A stretch of 64,000 nucleotides of DNA from Peptococcaceae bacterium (GTDB lineage: Bacteria; Bacillota; Peptococcia; Peptococcales; Peptococcaceae). The notes below the pieces were generated by a model. It did not search any database. It was not told the DNA's origin and was given only the letters and a program-made list of their open reading frames with translations. The stretch covers positions 1 to 64,000 of the forward strand of contig JAFQEO010000011.1 in the NCBI GenBank assembly GCA_017399005.1. Direction: 5' to 3'. A program made the position numbers and the translations under genes. Of this stretch, positions 42,318 to 51,888 are shown one piece after another. Positions within the stretch are counted from its first letter, which is position 1, and the number at the start of each line of letters is the position of its first letter.

Positions 42318-44144
42318 TTATTCCACGGTTACACTCTTCGCCAGATTTCTTGGCTGGTCGATTTCGCATCCTCTTGCTTTTGCTGTATAGTAGCTGATTA
42401 ACTGCAGCGGAATAACTGCCAGCACCGGTGCGATAAAGTTGTTGATTTTTGGAATTGCCAGTGTCTGATCCACAAATTTCTGTGCCTGGTCATCACCTTC
42501 GTTGATAATTGCCAGCACGTTTGCCTCTCTGGCTTTTACCTCTTTGATATTGGACGCTGTTTTATCATAAGTGCTTTCCTGCACACAGATTGCAATTACC
42601 GGTGTTTCCCCGGTTACCAGTGCCAGAGTACCGTGTTTCAGTTCCCCTGCCGCATAGGCTTCCGCATGAATGTAGGAAATCTCTTTTAATTTCAGCGAAC
42701 CTTCCAGCGCAATAGCCCAGTCCAGGCCGCGACCGATAAAGAAGATATCGTTTGCATCTTTAAAGCCTTCTGCCGCATTCTGAATCTGTGCCAGATATTC
42801 TTCGGTCAGCACCTGTTCGGTGATTTCCGGCAGGTTCTGCAGCCCTTCCAGAATGGCTGCACGTTCTTCCGCATTGTTCATGCCTTTCTGCTGTGCCAGA
42901 TATACACCCAGCAGATATTCGGCAATCAGCATAGTAGTATATGCTTTGGTGGATGCCACAGAAATTTCCGGACCCGCCCAGATATAGATAACATAGTCAC
43001 TTTCACGGGCAATGGCACTGCCTACCACATTTGTGATAGCCATTACCTTACAGCCGTGATTTTTGGCTTCACGCAGTGCTGCCACGGTGTCTGCAGTTTC
43101 GCCGGACTGACTGATTACAATTACCAGAGTATCTTCATCCAGCATCGGATCACGATAGCGGAACTCCGACGCAATCTCCACTTCCACTGGAATACGCGCC
43201 AGTTTCTCGATAACCTGTTTGCCTACCAGCCCCGCATGGTATGCAGTACCGCAGGCTACAATATAGATTTTTTTCCATTTCTGCACCTGTTCCGGTGTCA
43301 GTTCAAATTCATCAAAGCTTACATTGCCGCCATGGATTCGGCCCGCAATGGTTTTCTTGAACACGGTTGGCTGTTCGAAAATTTCTTTCAGCATGAAGTG
43401 TTCAAAACCTTCTTTTTCTGCCGCTTCCGCATCCCATTCAATGGCATGGATTTCTTTTTCGATGACTTCCAGCGCATGATTTTTGATGGTAATGCCGTCA
43501 CGGGTTAACACACACAGCTCGCCTTTTTCAATATACATGCAGTTTCTGGTGTATGCCAGCAGTGCAGGCACGTCCGATGCGATAAAGCTTTCGCCTTCGC
43601 CAACACCCAATACCATCGGGCTGTCTTTGCGGCATGCAATAATTTTATCCGGTTCATCGGCGCAAACCATTACCAGTGCATACGCGCCTTCCAGTACATC
43701 CAGCACTTTCACAACAGTTTCTTCAAAACTGCCGTTATAAAATTTTTCTAACAGATGTGCTACTACTTCCGTATCGGTTTCCGATGTGAAATGTTCCCCT
43801 GCCAGATAAGTTTCTTTCAGTGTTAAATAGTTTTCCACAATACCGTTGTGAACCACTGCAAACCGACCGTTCTGGCTGGTATGCGGATGGGCATTGTAGT
43901 CACTTGGACGCCCGTGCGTTGCCCAGCGGGTATGACCAATCCCGATGTTGCTGTTTAAATTGTACTCTTTAATCTGTTCCTGCAGATTTACCAGTTTGCC
44001 TTCTGCTTTCTGAACATTAATACCATCATGTTCGATAATGGCAATCCCGGAAGAATCATAACCGCGATATTCCAGTTTCCGTAATCCATCAATCAGGATA
44101 TCTACCGCATTCTGTTTTCCGATGTATCCTACGATTCCGCACAT
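42318..44144 (-). CDS. glmS: Glutamine-fructose-6-phosphate aminotransferase
   Basis: 608 residues from the ATG at 44144 (GGGGGAAG upstream), so that Cys2 of MCGIVGYIG is the N-terminal nucleophile. The glutaminase domain is followed by two SIS sugar-isomerase domains (IVACGTAYHAGLVGKQVIE, VISQSGETADTVAAL). The end DQPRNLAKSVTVE is diagnostic. It makes glucosamine-6-phosphate for peptidoglycan and lipopolysaccharide. I see no glmS ribozyme core in the 150-bp leader. Confidence 0.98.
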   Translation of the reverse strand: MCGIVGYIGKQNAVDILIDGLRKLEYRGYDSSGIAIIEHDGINVQKAEGKLVNLQEQIKEYNLNSNIGIGHTRWATHGRPSDYNAHPHTSQNGRFAVVHNGIVENYLTLKETYLAGEHFTSETDTEVVAHLLEKFYNGSFEETVVKVLDVLEGAYALVMVCADEPDKIIACRKDSPMVLGVGEGESFIASDVPALLAYTRNCMYIEKGELCVLTRDGITIKNHALEVIEKEIHAIEWDAEAAEKEGFEHFMLKEIFEQPTVFKKTIAGRIHGGNVSFDEFELTPEQVQKWKKIYIVACGTAYHAGLVGKQVIEKLARIPVEVEIASEFRYRDPMLDEDTLVIVISQSGETADTVAALREAKNHGCKVMAITNVVGSAIARESDYVIYIWAGPEISVASTKAYTTMLIAEYLLGVYLAQQKGMNNAEERAAILEGLQNLPEITEQVLTEEYLAQIQNAAEGFKDANDIFFIGRGLDWAIALEGSLKLKEISYIHAEAYAAGELKHGTLALVTGETPVIAICVQESTYDKTASNIKEVKAREANVLAIINEGDDQAQKFVDQTLAIPKINNFIAPVLAVIPLQLISYYTAKARGCEIDQPRNLAKSVTVE

Positions 44145-44297
44145 AGTGCTTCCCCCCGATTTCAACAAATCTATCTAATATCAGCCCGAAAGGCTGGTTT
44201 CTATCTATTCTGTTATTCTTTCAAAAATCTATCAGCATTTATTTATATGCAAATTAAATCATTTTATTATACTATTTCTGGCAGAAAAAAACAATAT

Positions 44298-44876
44298 CTA
44301 TCGTTCCATTTCTAATAATTCCAACTCGTCTGCCACCAGCGATTCCGCTTCGGCAGGGTCCAGATGCAGCATTTCGTTCACCGGCAGCTGGTCCAGACTT
44401 TCAATATTGAAATACTGCAGGAATTTACGGGTGGTTCCGTATAAAATCGGACGGCCCGGTGCATCCTTGCGGCCTTTCTCTTCAATCAATTCTTTTGCAA
44501 TTAAATTCTGTACAATTTTATCCGCCTTCACACCGCGAATCAGTTCCACTTCCCCGCGTGTTACCGGCTGTTTATACGCAATAATAGCCAGTGTTTCCAG
44601 AGCCGCCATAGACAATGTACTAATCTGCGGGCGGTACAGTTTTTCCACATAAGGCAGATAGTCCTGTTTAATCGCCATAATATAGCCATCGCCCAGCTTC
44701 ATCACGCCGATGCCTTTGGAATCATCGCTGTAATCTTCCTGCAGCCATTCCAGCACGTCCAGCACATCATCTTCTTCCATTTCCGCCAGTTCAGCAATCT
44801 GAGATGGCATCAGCGGTTCATTTGTTATAAAAAGCAGACTTTCTACCGTTGCCCGCAGTTTCTCTACATATTGCAA
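44298..44876 (-). CDS. scpB: Segregation and condensation protein B
   Basis: 192 residues. The winged-helix kleisin partner in the SMC-ScpAB condensin. VESLLFITNEPLMPSQIAEL and AALETLAIIAYKQPVTRGEVE are family motifs, as is RPILYGTTRKFLQYF. It overlaps scpA by 13 bp, so the two are translationally coupled. Confidence 0.96.
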   Translation of the reverse strand: MQYVEKLRATVESLLFITNEPLMPSQIAELAEMEEDDVLDVLEWLQEDYSDDSKGIGVMKLGDGYIMAIKQDYLPYVEKLYRPQISTLSMAALETLAIIAYKQPVTRGEVELIRGVKADKIVQNLIAKELIEEKGRKDAPGRPILYGTTRKFLQYFNIESLDQLPVNEMLHLDPAEAESLVADELELLEMER

Positions 44877-45628
44877 GTGTTTTCACCTCGTTTTGGAAAA
44901 ATCCACAAAGCACCAAAATTATTCTGCTGCTGAAAGGTCAGTTCCCCTAAGCGGCAAAGTTCCAGCAGTGCCATAAATACAGTAATGATTTTTCGTTTCC
45001 GGTCGCCTTTCCGGAACAGCGTTGTAAATTCAATGCTGTTTTCTCTGTGCAGTCTCTGTCGGATATCGGCAATGCTGTCTTCCACCAGATACTCCTCTTT
45101 TGCCAGTATAAGCTGATGCTCCTCCTCCACAGTTTCTGCCTGTTCCATCACCTGCATAAAAGCTTTCATCAGCTGATCCAGTGTCACATTTTCCACCGGA
45201 TTGCCCGGTTCCAGCTCGCTAGTCATCTGTTCAATATCATGAGGTTTCAGCATATAGGTGCTCTCATGCTGTTCTCTTGTCTGCAGCATCTGAGCCGTCT
45301 CTTTGTAAAAACGATACTCAATCAGTCGCTGCACCAGCTCTGCACGAGGATCTTCCTCCTGTTCCAGTTCACCATCGGCATTTTTACGTTTTGGCAGAAG
45401 CATTTTCGCTTTGATATTCAGCAGTGTAGCCGCGGTCAGCAGAAACTCGCTGGCTACTTCTAAATCCATTTCCCTGGCTTCGTCCAGATAAGCCAGATAC
45501 TGCTCGGTAATCACTGCGATAGGAATATCATAAATGTCCATTTTATTTTTATCAATTAAATGCAATAACAAATCCAGCGGGCCGTCAAAATTGTCCAGAT
45601 GGATTTCATATTTTTTACCGTCTGACAT
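44864..45628 (-). CDS. scpA: Segregation and condensation protein A
   Basis: 254 residues from the ATG at 45628 (GGAGG upstream). The kleisin subunit that closes the SMC ring. YEIHLDNFDGPLDLLLHLI at the N-terminus and LLTAATLLNIKAKMLLP are diagnostic; the C-terminal winged helix ends in LCRLGELTFQQQNNFG. It lies between a site-2 protease homologue (24 bp) and scpB. Confidence 0.96.
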   Translation of the reverse strand: MSDGKKYEIHLDNFDGPLDLLLHLIDKNKMDIYDIPIAVITEQYLAYLDEAREMDLEVASEFLLTAATLLNIKAKMLLPKRKNADGELEQEEDPRAELVQRLIEYRFYKETAQMLQTREQHESTYMLKPHDIEQMTSELEPGNPVENVTLDQLMKAFMQVMEQAETVEEEHQLILAKEEYLVEDSIADIRQRLHRENSIEFTTLFRKGDRKRKIITVFMALLELCRLGELTFQQQNNFGALWIFPKRGENTCNM

Positions 45629-45652
45629 AGACAGCCTCCGTATCATAAAAAC

Positions 45653-46282
45653 TTAAAAAATCGCAAACAGAATCAGTTCCATCAGATTTAGCACCCAATT
45701 TGCTGCCGGCACCAGAATCACATCCGTGATATTAAAAATAATCAGCACCATCAGAATCAGAAAACCGTACTGTTCAACAGTTGTCAGATATTTATATGCC
45801 ACAGCTTTTGGCAGGAACCCTGCCAGAATTTTTGAGCCATCCAGCGGTGGAATTGGAATCAGATTAAAGATTGCCAGATAGATGTTCAGCAGAATCATCT
45901 GTGTTAAAAATACCTGTAAAAACGGAATAGTCATAAAACCGTTTCCAGCAATGTAAATAAAATACGAAATAAAGGACAAAACAAGATTGGTTACAGGCCC
46001 TGCCACAGAAACCAGCATCATGCCTTTTGTGCGGTCACCGTTAAAATAAAACGGATTCACCGGCACCGGTTTCGCCCAGCCAAAGCCGGCTACAAACATC
46101 AGTAAGGCACCCACCGGGTCTAAATGCGCCAGCGGATTTAAGGTTAAACGGCCCTGATTTTTAGCCGTAGGGTCTCCCAGTTTATATGCCACAAAACCGT
46201 GTGCGGTTTCGTGGAAGGTGATAGCAAGCAGTACGGCCAGCAATGTTGCGACCATAGTTGTAATAGAACTTCCGAAAAACAT
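45653..46282 (-). CDS. Site-2 protease family membrane metalloprotease (M50)
   Basis: 209 residues. LAITFHETAHGFVAYKLGD holds the HExxH zinc site in a first membrane helix, GRLTLNPLAHLDPVG follows, and NLIPIPPLDGSKIL contains the third ligand Asp. Five or six membrane spans. This compact form (YwhC-like, no PDZ domain) often lies beside scpA/scpB in Firmicutes. It should cleave a membrane substrate; the target is unknown. Confidence 0.9.
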   Translation of the reverse strand: MFFGSSITTMVATLLAVLLAITFHETAHGFVAYKLGDPTAKNQGRLTLNPLAHLDPVGALLMFVAGFGWAKPVPVNPFYFNGDRTKGMMLVSVAGPVTNLVLSFISYFIYIAGNGFMTIPFLQVFLTQMILLNIYLAIFNLIPIPPLDGSKILAGFLPKAVAYKYLTTVEQYGFLILMVLIIFNITDVILVPAANWVLNLMELILFAIF

Positions 46283-46658
46283 TGATGCACTCTCTCCTTT
46301 TCCAGTAAACTGCCTGACGAAATATTATATCACAGAATTGTATTCTGCGAAAGCAATCAAGGCAGATTTTTCATTTATTTGCTAACAGATATGAAAATAT
46401 TTCCGTTCCGAAAAAGAAAAGTCCTGCCTTCTTCATGTACTCTATTGTTATTATGGACAGAAAGCCTTTTCCTGGATTTTCCGAATTTCGACTATAGATG
46501 GCAGGCCGAATGTTGTGTCCAGATATGTAGAGAGAGGAAATGGAAGGAATATGGATTTCTGTCTTCACAAGATATATCTATAAATAACAAAAACGGCTGC
46601 CTGTTCAGACAGCCGCAGATAAGCGCCAGAGCTCAAAATAGAACTCTATAAAATAACT
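46283..46658. other. Gap with a terminator only
   Basis: 376 bp. A 65-codon minus-strand frame (46371-46568) has no ribosome site or family resemblance and I do not accept it. The only clear element is a terminator at 46588-46617: GCGGCTGTCTG pairs with CAGGCAGCCGT with small mismatches, then TTTTTG on the minus strand, belonging to the TetR gene. Confidence 0.6.
46588..46617 (-). terminator. Terminator of the TetR gene
   Basis: CGGCTG pairs with CAGCCG around CCTGTTCAGA; on the minus strand TTTTTGTT follows. It stands about 40 bp after the TetR stop. Confidence 0.7.
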
Positions 46659-47264
46659 TTATTTTTCAAATTCACTAAATTCGCCAGAAAGTCCTTTTGA
46701 AATAGTTCTTAAATAAAACATAAACATATCCACATATTCATCAGGAGATACCGGATTATCAGAAAAAATCCACCGCTGCAATCCTCCAATGAACGCATCC
46801 GAAAAATTTTCTACTGCAAAATCCATATATCGCTTTGGTACATTCCCGGCATTGTCATTATAAAAAATCTGTTTCATGCGAATCTGAAAAATCGGTTGTA
46901 AAAATTCCCGGAAATGCTTCGAAAAAGAATTCTGCCCTTCCACCTGTAGTACCGTTTTATAAAATGCCTTATTTGCATAAAAATATCGTACTAGAAGTGT
47001 CAGCCAGTTTTTATAATCCTCCAGCCGATATTCCTGCATTTTTAAACCGTTGTTCTCCATTTTATCCATCAGTATAATTATTTCCGTATCGAAAAGCCAG
47101 TTCATCAAATCATATTTATCCCGAAAATGATAATAAAAACTTTTTCGATTAATATCGCACTGTTCACAGATATCCGCTACTGTAATCTTCTCGAATTTCA
47201 TCGTTTCCGCCAGATTTTTCAGAGCCACGGCCAGCTTCTGCTTTGTTTTAATCGCTTCCCCCAT
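46659..47264 (-). CDS. TetR/AcrR-family regulator
   Basis: 201 residues. The N-terminal HTH is complete (KITVADICEQCDINRKSFYYHFRDKYDLMNWLF). The C-terminal domain resembles the TetR_C_7/DhaS-like ligand domain (FRRTISKGLSG-like tail LRTISKGLSGEF). It follows the giant activase gene on the same strand by about 75 bp. A palindrome on the degV promoter (51768-51781) is a candidate binding site, making it the likely local repressor of the activase/DegV pair. Confidence 0.85.
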   Translation of the reverse strand: MGEAIKTKQKLAVALKNLAETMKFEKITVADICEQCDINRKSFYYHFRDKYDLMNWLFDTEIIILMDKMENNGLKMQEYRLEDYKNWLTLLVRYFYANKAFYKTVLQVEGQNSFSKHFREFLQPIFQIRMKQIFYNDNAGNVPKRYMDFAVENFSDAFIGGLQRWIFSDNPVSPDEYVDMFMFYLRTISKGLSGEFSEFEK

Positions 47265-47339
47265 CGTATCATCCCCTCAAATGAATTCACAGGAAACATT
47301 CTATTCTTCACTTATAATTCTTTCATTTTCATTATACCA

Positions 47340-50300
47340 TTACCAGGCATTCTCCAGCATGAGTTTAATTCGATTCAGCTGATTGGCTCTGCTTGCTCCC
47401 GGGTCATAATCGACTGCAATCATATTCGCCTGCGGATGCATTCGTCGAATCTGTTTCATAATGCCTTTGCCAACAATATGATTCGGCAGACAGCCAAAAG
47501 GCTGTACACAGACAATATTTTTCACGTTATGTTCCAGCAGATCTATAATTTCTCCTGCTAAAAACCAGCCTTCTCCACATTGATTTCCAGCCTGAAGGAC
47601 TGGTTTTGCTTTTTCCTGAAGCGCAAACACGGCGGAAGGAGCCTCAAAATGACGGCTTTGTTTCAGCATTGCAAATACAGGCTCCTGAATGCGCTTCAGC
47701 AGATATAAACCGGTTTTAGAAAGCAATGCTGTGCGTTTAGAGCCGCCCAGATATCGCGCACGAAAAATACTGTTGGAAAAGCAATATTCCAGAAAAATCA
47801 TCAAATCAGGCATAACAACCTCCGCCCCCTGTTCCTCAAGGAGCTCCGCAAGATTATTATTAGCCATCGGCATAAATTTTACAAGTACCTCACCCACGAT
47901 TCCAACACGAGGTTTTTTCAATGTTTCGTGAATCGCAATCCTGTCAAAATCCTGAATCATATTCTGACAGTTCTGATAAAATGCTTTCATGGAATGTTGA
48001 AGACCTTTTTGCGAAAGCTGCTGCATACAGATACTGCTCCATCTCTGATGCAGCTTTTGAATACTTCCGTTTACGATTTCATACGGCCTCATTCGATACA
48101 CCATACGCATCAGCAAATCCCCATAAATAATACCTTGTACACATTTTACAAGAAGCTCCGGTGTAAAATAAAAGCCTTCGTTTTTTTCCATGCCGTTTGC
48201 ATTTACCGATATTACTGGAATATACCCGTAACCAGCGTCGTGCAAAGCTTTCCGAATAAAGCCGACATAATTCGAGGCACGGCATCCTCCACCGGTCTGC
48301 ACCATCGCTACTGCAAGATGGTTTGTATCATATTCACCGGATTGCACCGCATCAATAATCTGTCCTGTCACAATCGTAGCCGGATAACAGGCGTCATTGT
48401 TCACATATTTCAGCCCCATGTCTACAGCACGCTGGTTTTCATTTTGCATCATTACAAGACGATACCCGCAACTTTGCATCGCAGCTTCAAGAAACGGAAA
48501 ATGAAATGGAGCCATATTGGTACACAGAATGGTATACTGCTCTTTCTTCATTTTTTTCGTGAACTGCACACGTTCATAGTTCAGACTGCAGCCTGTTTCG
48601 TTTGCTGATTTTGTATTTCGCATATGCATCGCCGCAATCAGAGAGCGTACTCGAATCCGTGCTGCACCAAGATTATTTACCTCATCAATTTTTAATAGTG
48701 TATACATTTTTCCGGCCGCAGCAAGAATCTCCTGTACCTGATCAATCGTTACTGCATCCAGACCGCAGCCAAACGAATTCAGCTGAATGTATTCCAGATT
48801 CTTCTGATGGCTGACAAATTCAGCAGCTCTGTATAAACGAGAATGATAGGTCCACTGATTGGTTACACGAAGCCGCATATCACTTCGGCCTTTGTCAGCA
48901 ATACTGTCCTCGGATAATACCGCAAAGCCATAGCTTTGTATCATCTCCGGAATTCCATGATTAATTTCTGGATCAATATGATAGGGTCTGCCTGCCAGAA
49001 CAATGCCTTTACACTGATGTTCCTCCATCCACTGCAATGCGTTTCTGCCTTCATTCTGAATATCCCTGCGATATTGCTGAAGCTCTCTCCATGCAAGTTC
49101 CGCCGCATGTTTTACAAGATTCTTCACAATGCCGAATTCTTCACACATGATTTCGCAAAGCCGTTTGGATAAAGTCTCTTTGTCGGCAAAGGAAAGAAAC
49201 GGATTCAGGTAACGAATCTGCTGTTTTTCAAGATTCTCTACGTTATTTTTAATATTTTCCGGATATGAAATAACCATTGGGCAATTAAACTGATTCTGCG
49301 CATGCACATCCTCTTTGCACTCATACGTCACACATGGATAAAAGATTGTATCCACATGATTTCGAATCAGCCATTCGATATGTCCATGAGCTAGCTTTGC
49401 AGGATAACACTCCGACTCACTTGGAATACTGTCCATCCCGGCCTGAAGTATCTGCTGACTGGAAAAAGGCGATAATACAACACGAAAACCAAGTTCCCGA
49501 AAAAATACCGCCCAGAACGGATAGTTTTCATACATATTCAAAACACGCGGAATCCCGATAGTTCCTCGTGCGGCTTCCTCTTTTGCAAGTGGTTTATACT
49601 GAAACAGTCGTTTTTGTTTATATTGAAACAGATTCGGCGGCTTCATCATGTTTTTTCTATCCAACGCAAAATCCATAGAATAGTTTGTCTCGGCACCTTT
49701 TTCACATCGATTGCCAGATGTATACGTTCTTCCATCAGAAAATTCTGTAACGGTCAGTCTGCAATGATTAGAACAGCGCGGACAACGAACGGTTTTCGTC
49801 TGATACTTCAGTGTAAGAATTTCATTTATCGAAAGCATTCCGGATTGCTGCCTCTTGCGCTCTTTTGCAATCAAAGCTGCGCCAAAGGCACCCATTAATC
49901 CTGCAATATCAGGACGAATTACCTGATTGCCGGATAATAATTCCATACTTCGCAATACCGCATTGTTATAAAATGTACCACCCTGTACAACAACAGTATT
50001 TCCAAGCGATGCGGTATCTGTCAGTTTCAAAACCTTGAAAAGCGCATTTTTGATTACGGAATAGGCCAGACCCGCCGCGATATTTTCAACCGTTACGCCT
50101 TCTTTTTGTGCCTGTTTTACATTCGAATTCATAAATACAGTACATCGGGTTCCCAGATCCACCGGTTTCTCGGCTTTGCAGGCAAGCTCCGCAAAAGCCT
50201 CTGCCGTGTACCCCAAAGAATTCGCAAAAGTTTCCAGAAACGAACCACAGCCGGAAGAACACGCCTCATTCAGTATAATCGAATCCACATATCCATTTTT

Positions 50301-51635
50301 AATTTTGATGCACTTCATATCCTGGCCGCCGATATCCAGCACACAGTCAACATCCGGTGCAAAAAAACGGGCCGCATAATAATGTGCGATGGTTTCCACT
50401 TCGCCCTCATCCAGCTTCAGTGCATGTTTCATCAAAGATTCTCCGTAACCGGTCGCACAGCTCGAGGCAATGACTGCTTTTTCCGGAAGGAGTCTGCTTA
50501 TTTCCTGAAATGCTTCCTGTATAACCGCGAGCAGTTCCCCCTTATTACTACTGTAAAAGGTATACAGCAACTCCCCCTTTTCCGAAATCAAAGCCAGTTT
50601 TGTTGTAGTAGACCCTGCATCAATTCCAAGATAAACATTCCCCTCATATTTTTCCAGAGGATATACAGCTAATTGATATCGGCTTTGCCGTTCTATAAAT
50701 CCCTCATATTCCTGATTCGATGCAAAAAGTGCCGGCAGACAGTTTATTGCCGAAAAATCTCCATCCAGATGTTTTAGCCGCTCTAATACATCTTCCAAAA
50801 CATAGCTATCTCCCTCCCGGCTTCGCAAAGCTGTACCATACGCCGCTATCAGATGGGCATTTTCCGGAACGATTACTTTTTTCGGCTGTATCGTGCGAAT
50901 AAAGGCCTCCCGCAATTCAGAAAGAAAATACAGCGGTCCACCCAGAAAGGCAACATTTCCAGAAATTTTACGCCCGCAGGCAAGTCCACTAATAGTCTGA
51001 TTTACAACAGCCTGAAAAATACTTGCTGCTAAATCAGAACGAGAAACACCATCATTTACTAACGGCTGTATATCACTTTTTGCAAAAACACCACATCTGG
51101 CTGCTATTGGATAAAGTTCCTTATACGTTTTCGCACATTCGTTTAACGCTTCTGCATCCATCTGCAACAGAGACGCCATCTGATCAATAAAAGCGCCCGT
51201 TCCTCCGGCACAAATCCCGTTCATACGCTGTTCCAGACCATTTTTGAGAAAAATAATTTTAGCATCTTCACCGCCAAGTTCAATAATAACATCGGTTTCC
51301 GGCTCAACCTGACGCATTGCATTGGTTACCGCTACAACTTCCTGAATAAAATTAAGGTGCAGTTTTCCGGATAATGTCAGACCTCCGCTGCCGGTTATGG
51401 AAATTGTACAGCGATTGCATCCTGTCTGCTGCCGGATATCTCGAAGCATCATTGCAACTGTCTCTCTGATATTGGCATAATGCCGCTGATAATTCCGATA
51501 ACAGATTTCATTCTGTTCATTTAGCACAATCATTTTTACCGTTGTTGATCCAATATCAATCCCGACTGCATATTCCTGCTGTGTCATTATTGTCTCTATC
51601 ATGATAGGCATTACACTCTGCTGATTGTTATCCAT
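47340..51635 (-). CDS. Giant 2-hydroxyacyl-CoA dehydratase-type activase (BadF/BcrA tandem, DUF2229)
   Basis: 1431 residues, AAGGAG 8 nt before the ATG. Two ASKHA ATPase domains in tandem: VGIDIGSTTVKMIVL (about 24) with ICAGGTGAFIDQM and AARCGVFAKSD, and LGIDAGSTTTKLALI (about 338) with EACSSGCGSFLET and GTRCTVFMNSN; the Cys residues suit a bridging [4Fe-4S] cluster as in HgdC. A Cys motif CPRCSNHCRL and a DUF2229 domain (about 700-900) follow, then a dehydratase-like C-terminal half with ACYPATIVTGQ. Activases of this family energise electrons by ATP to start radical dehydrations. The large fused form is common in gut anaerobes, but its substrate is not established. Confidence 0.8.
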   Translation of the reverse strand: MDNNQQSVMPIMIETIMTQQEYAVGIDIGSTTVKMIVLNEQNEICYRNYQRHYANIRETVAMMLRDIRQQTGCNRCTISITGSGGLTLSGKLHLNFIQEVVAVTNAMRQVEPETDVIIELGGEDAKIIFLKNGLEQRMNGICAGGTGAFIDQMASLLQMDAEALNECAKTYKELYPIAARCGVFAKSDIQPLVNDGVSRSDLAASIFQAVVNQTISGLACGRKISGNVAFLGGPLYFLSELREAFIRTIQPKKVIVPENAHLIAAYGTALRSREGDSYVLEDVLERLKHLDGDFSAINCLPALFASNQEYEGFIERQSRYQLAVYPLEKYEGNVYLGIDAGSTTTKLALISEKGELLYTFYSSNKGELLAVIQEAFQEISRLLPEKAVIASSCATGYGESLMKHALKLDEGEVETIAHYYAARFFAPDVDCVLDIGGQDMKCIKIKNGYVDSIILNEACSSGCGSFLETFANSLGYTAEAFAELACKAEKPVDLGTRCTVFMNSNVKQAQKEGVTVENIAAGLAYSVIKNALFKVLKLTDTASLGNTVVVQGGTFYNNAVLRSMELLSGNQVIRPDIAGLMGAFGAALIAKERKRQQSGMLSINEILTLKYQTKTVRCPRCSNHCRLTVTEFSDGRTYTSGNRCEKGAETNYSMDFALDRKNMMKPPNLFQYKQKRLFQYKPLAKEEAARGTIGIPRVLNMYENYPFWAVFFRELGFRVVLSPFSSQQILQAGMDSIPSESECYPAKLAHGHIEWLIRNHVDTIFYPCVTYECKEDVHAQNQFNCPMVISYPENIKNNVENLEKQQIRYLNPFLSFADKETLSKRLCEIMCEEFGIVKNLVKHAAELAWRELQQYRRDIQNEGRNALQWMEEHQCKGIVLAGRPYHIDPEINHGIPEMIQSYGFAVLSEDSIADKGRSDMRLRVTNQWTYHSRLYRAAEFVSHQKNLEYIQLNSFGCGLDAVTIDQVQEILAAAGKMYTLLKIDEVNNLGAARIRVRSLIAAMHMRNTKSANETGCSLNYERVQFTKKMKKEQYTILCTNMAPFHFPFLEAAMQSCGYRLVMMQNENQRAVDMGLKYVNNDACYPATIVTGQIIDAVQSGEYDTNHLAVAMVQTGGGCRASNYVGFIRKALHDAGYGYIPVISVNANGMEKNEGFYFTPELLVKCVQGIIYGDLLMRMVYRMRPYEIVNGSIQKLHQRWSSICMQQLSQKGLQHSMKAFYQNCQNMIQDFDRIAIHETLKKPRVGIVGEVLVKFMPMANNNLAELLEEQGAEVVMPDLMIFLEYCFSNSIFRARYLGGSKRTALLSKTGLYLLKRIQEPVFAMLKQSRHFEAPSAVFALQEKAKPVLQAGNQCGEGWFLAGEIIDLLEHNVKNIVCVQPFGCLPNHIVGKGIMKQIRRMHPQANMIAVDYDPGASRANQLNRIKLMLENAW

Positions 51636-51767
51636 ACGAAGTTCTCCTTGCTTAATCGTCTGTTATTACCTATTTTATTTTCCCGATTCTCTATTTTCAA
51701 ATGACACATAGCATCATTTGTCCCAAAAACGCCCCATTTTATAAAAAAACCTGACAATCCATTTTAA

Positions 51768-51803
51768 TTGTCCCATGACAACTGCCGTTTTCATTTTTAT
51801 AAT
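51768..51803 (+). promoter_or_regulatory. degV promoter with overlapping palindrome
   Basis: ATGACA (51775-51780), a 17-bp spacer and TATAAT (51798-51803). The palindrome TTGTC-CCAT-GACAA (51768-51781) covers the -35, and a related inverted repeat GACAAT...ATTGTC spans 51753-51772. A further pair CATTGCA/TGCAATG (51834-51865) stands in the leader. This fits TetR-type control in a divergent region of 250 bp. Confidence 0.55.
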
Positions 51804-51888
51804 CAATGTTAATCATTATTAATAATGCGGCCATTGCAAGCTGTTTCATCATGACATGCAATGACCGTATCAGAAAGGAATTATTTAT

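Noticed and set aside
44145-44297. Possible glmS ribozyme upstream of glmS
   Set aside because: The leader lacks the conserved core and pseudoknot segments of the ribozyme; only a tiny AGCC/GGCT hairpin is present.
46371-46568. 65-codon frame in the gap after the site-2 protease gene
   Set aside because: No ribosome site, no recognisable motif and an AT-rich composition typical of a chance frame.
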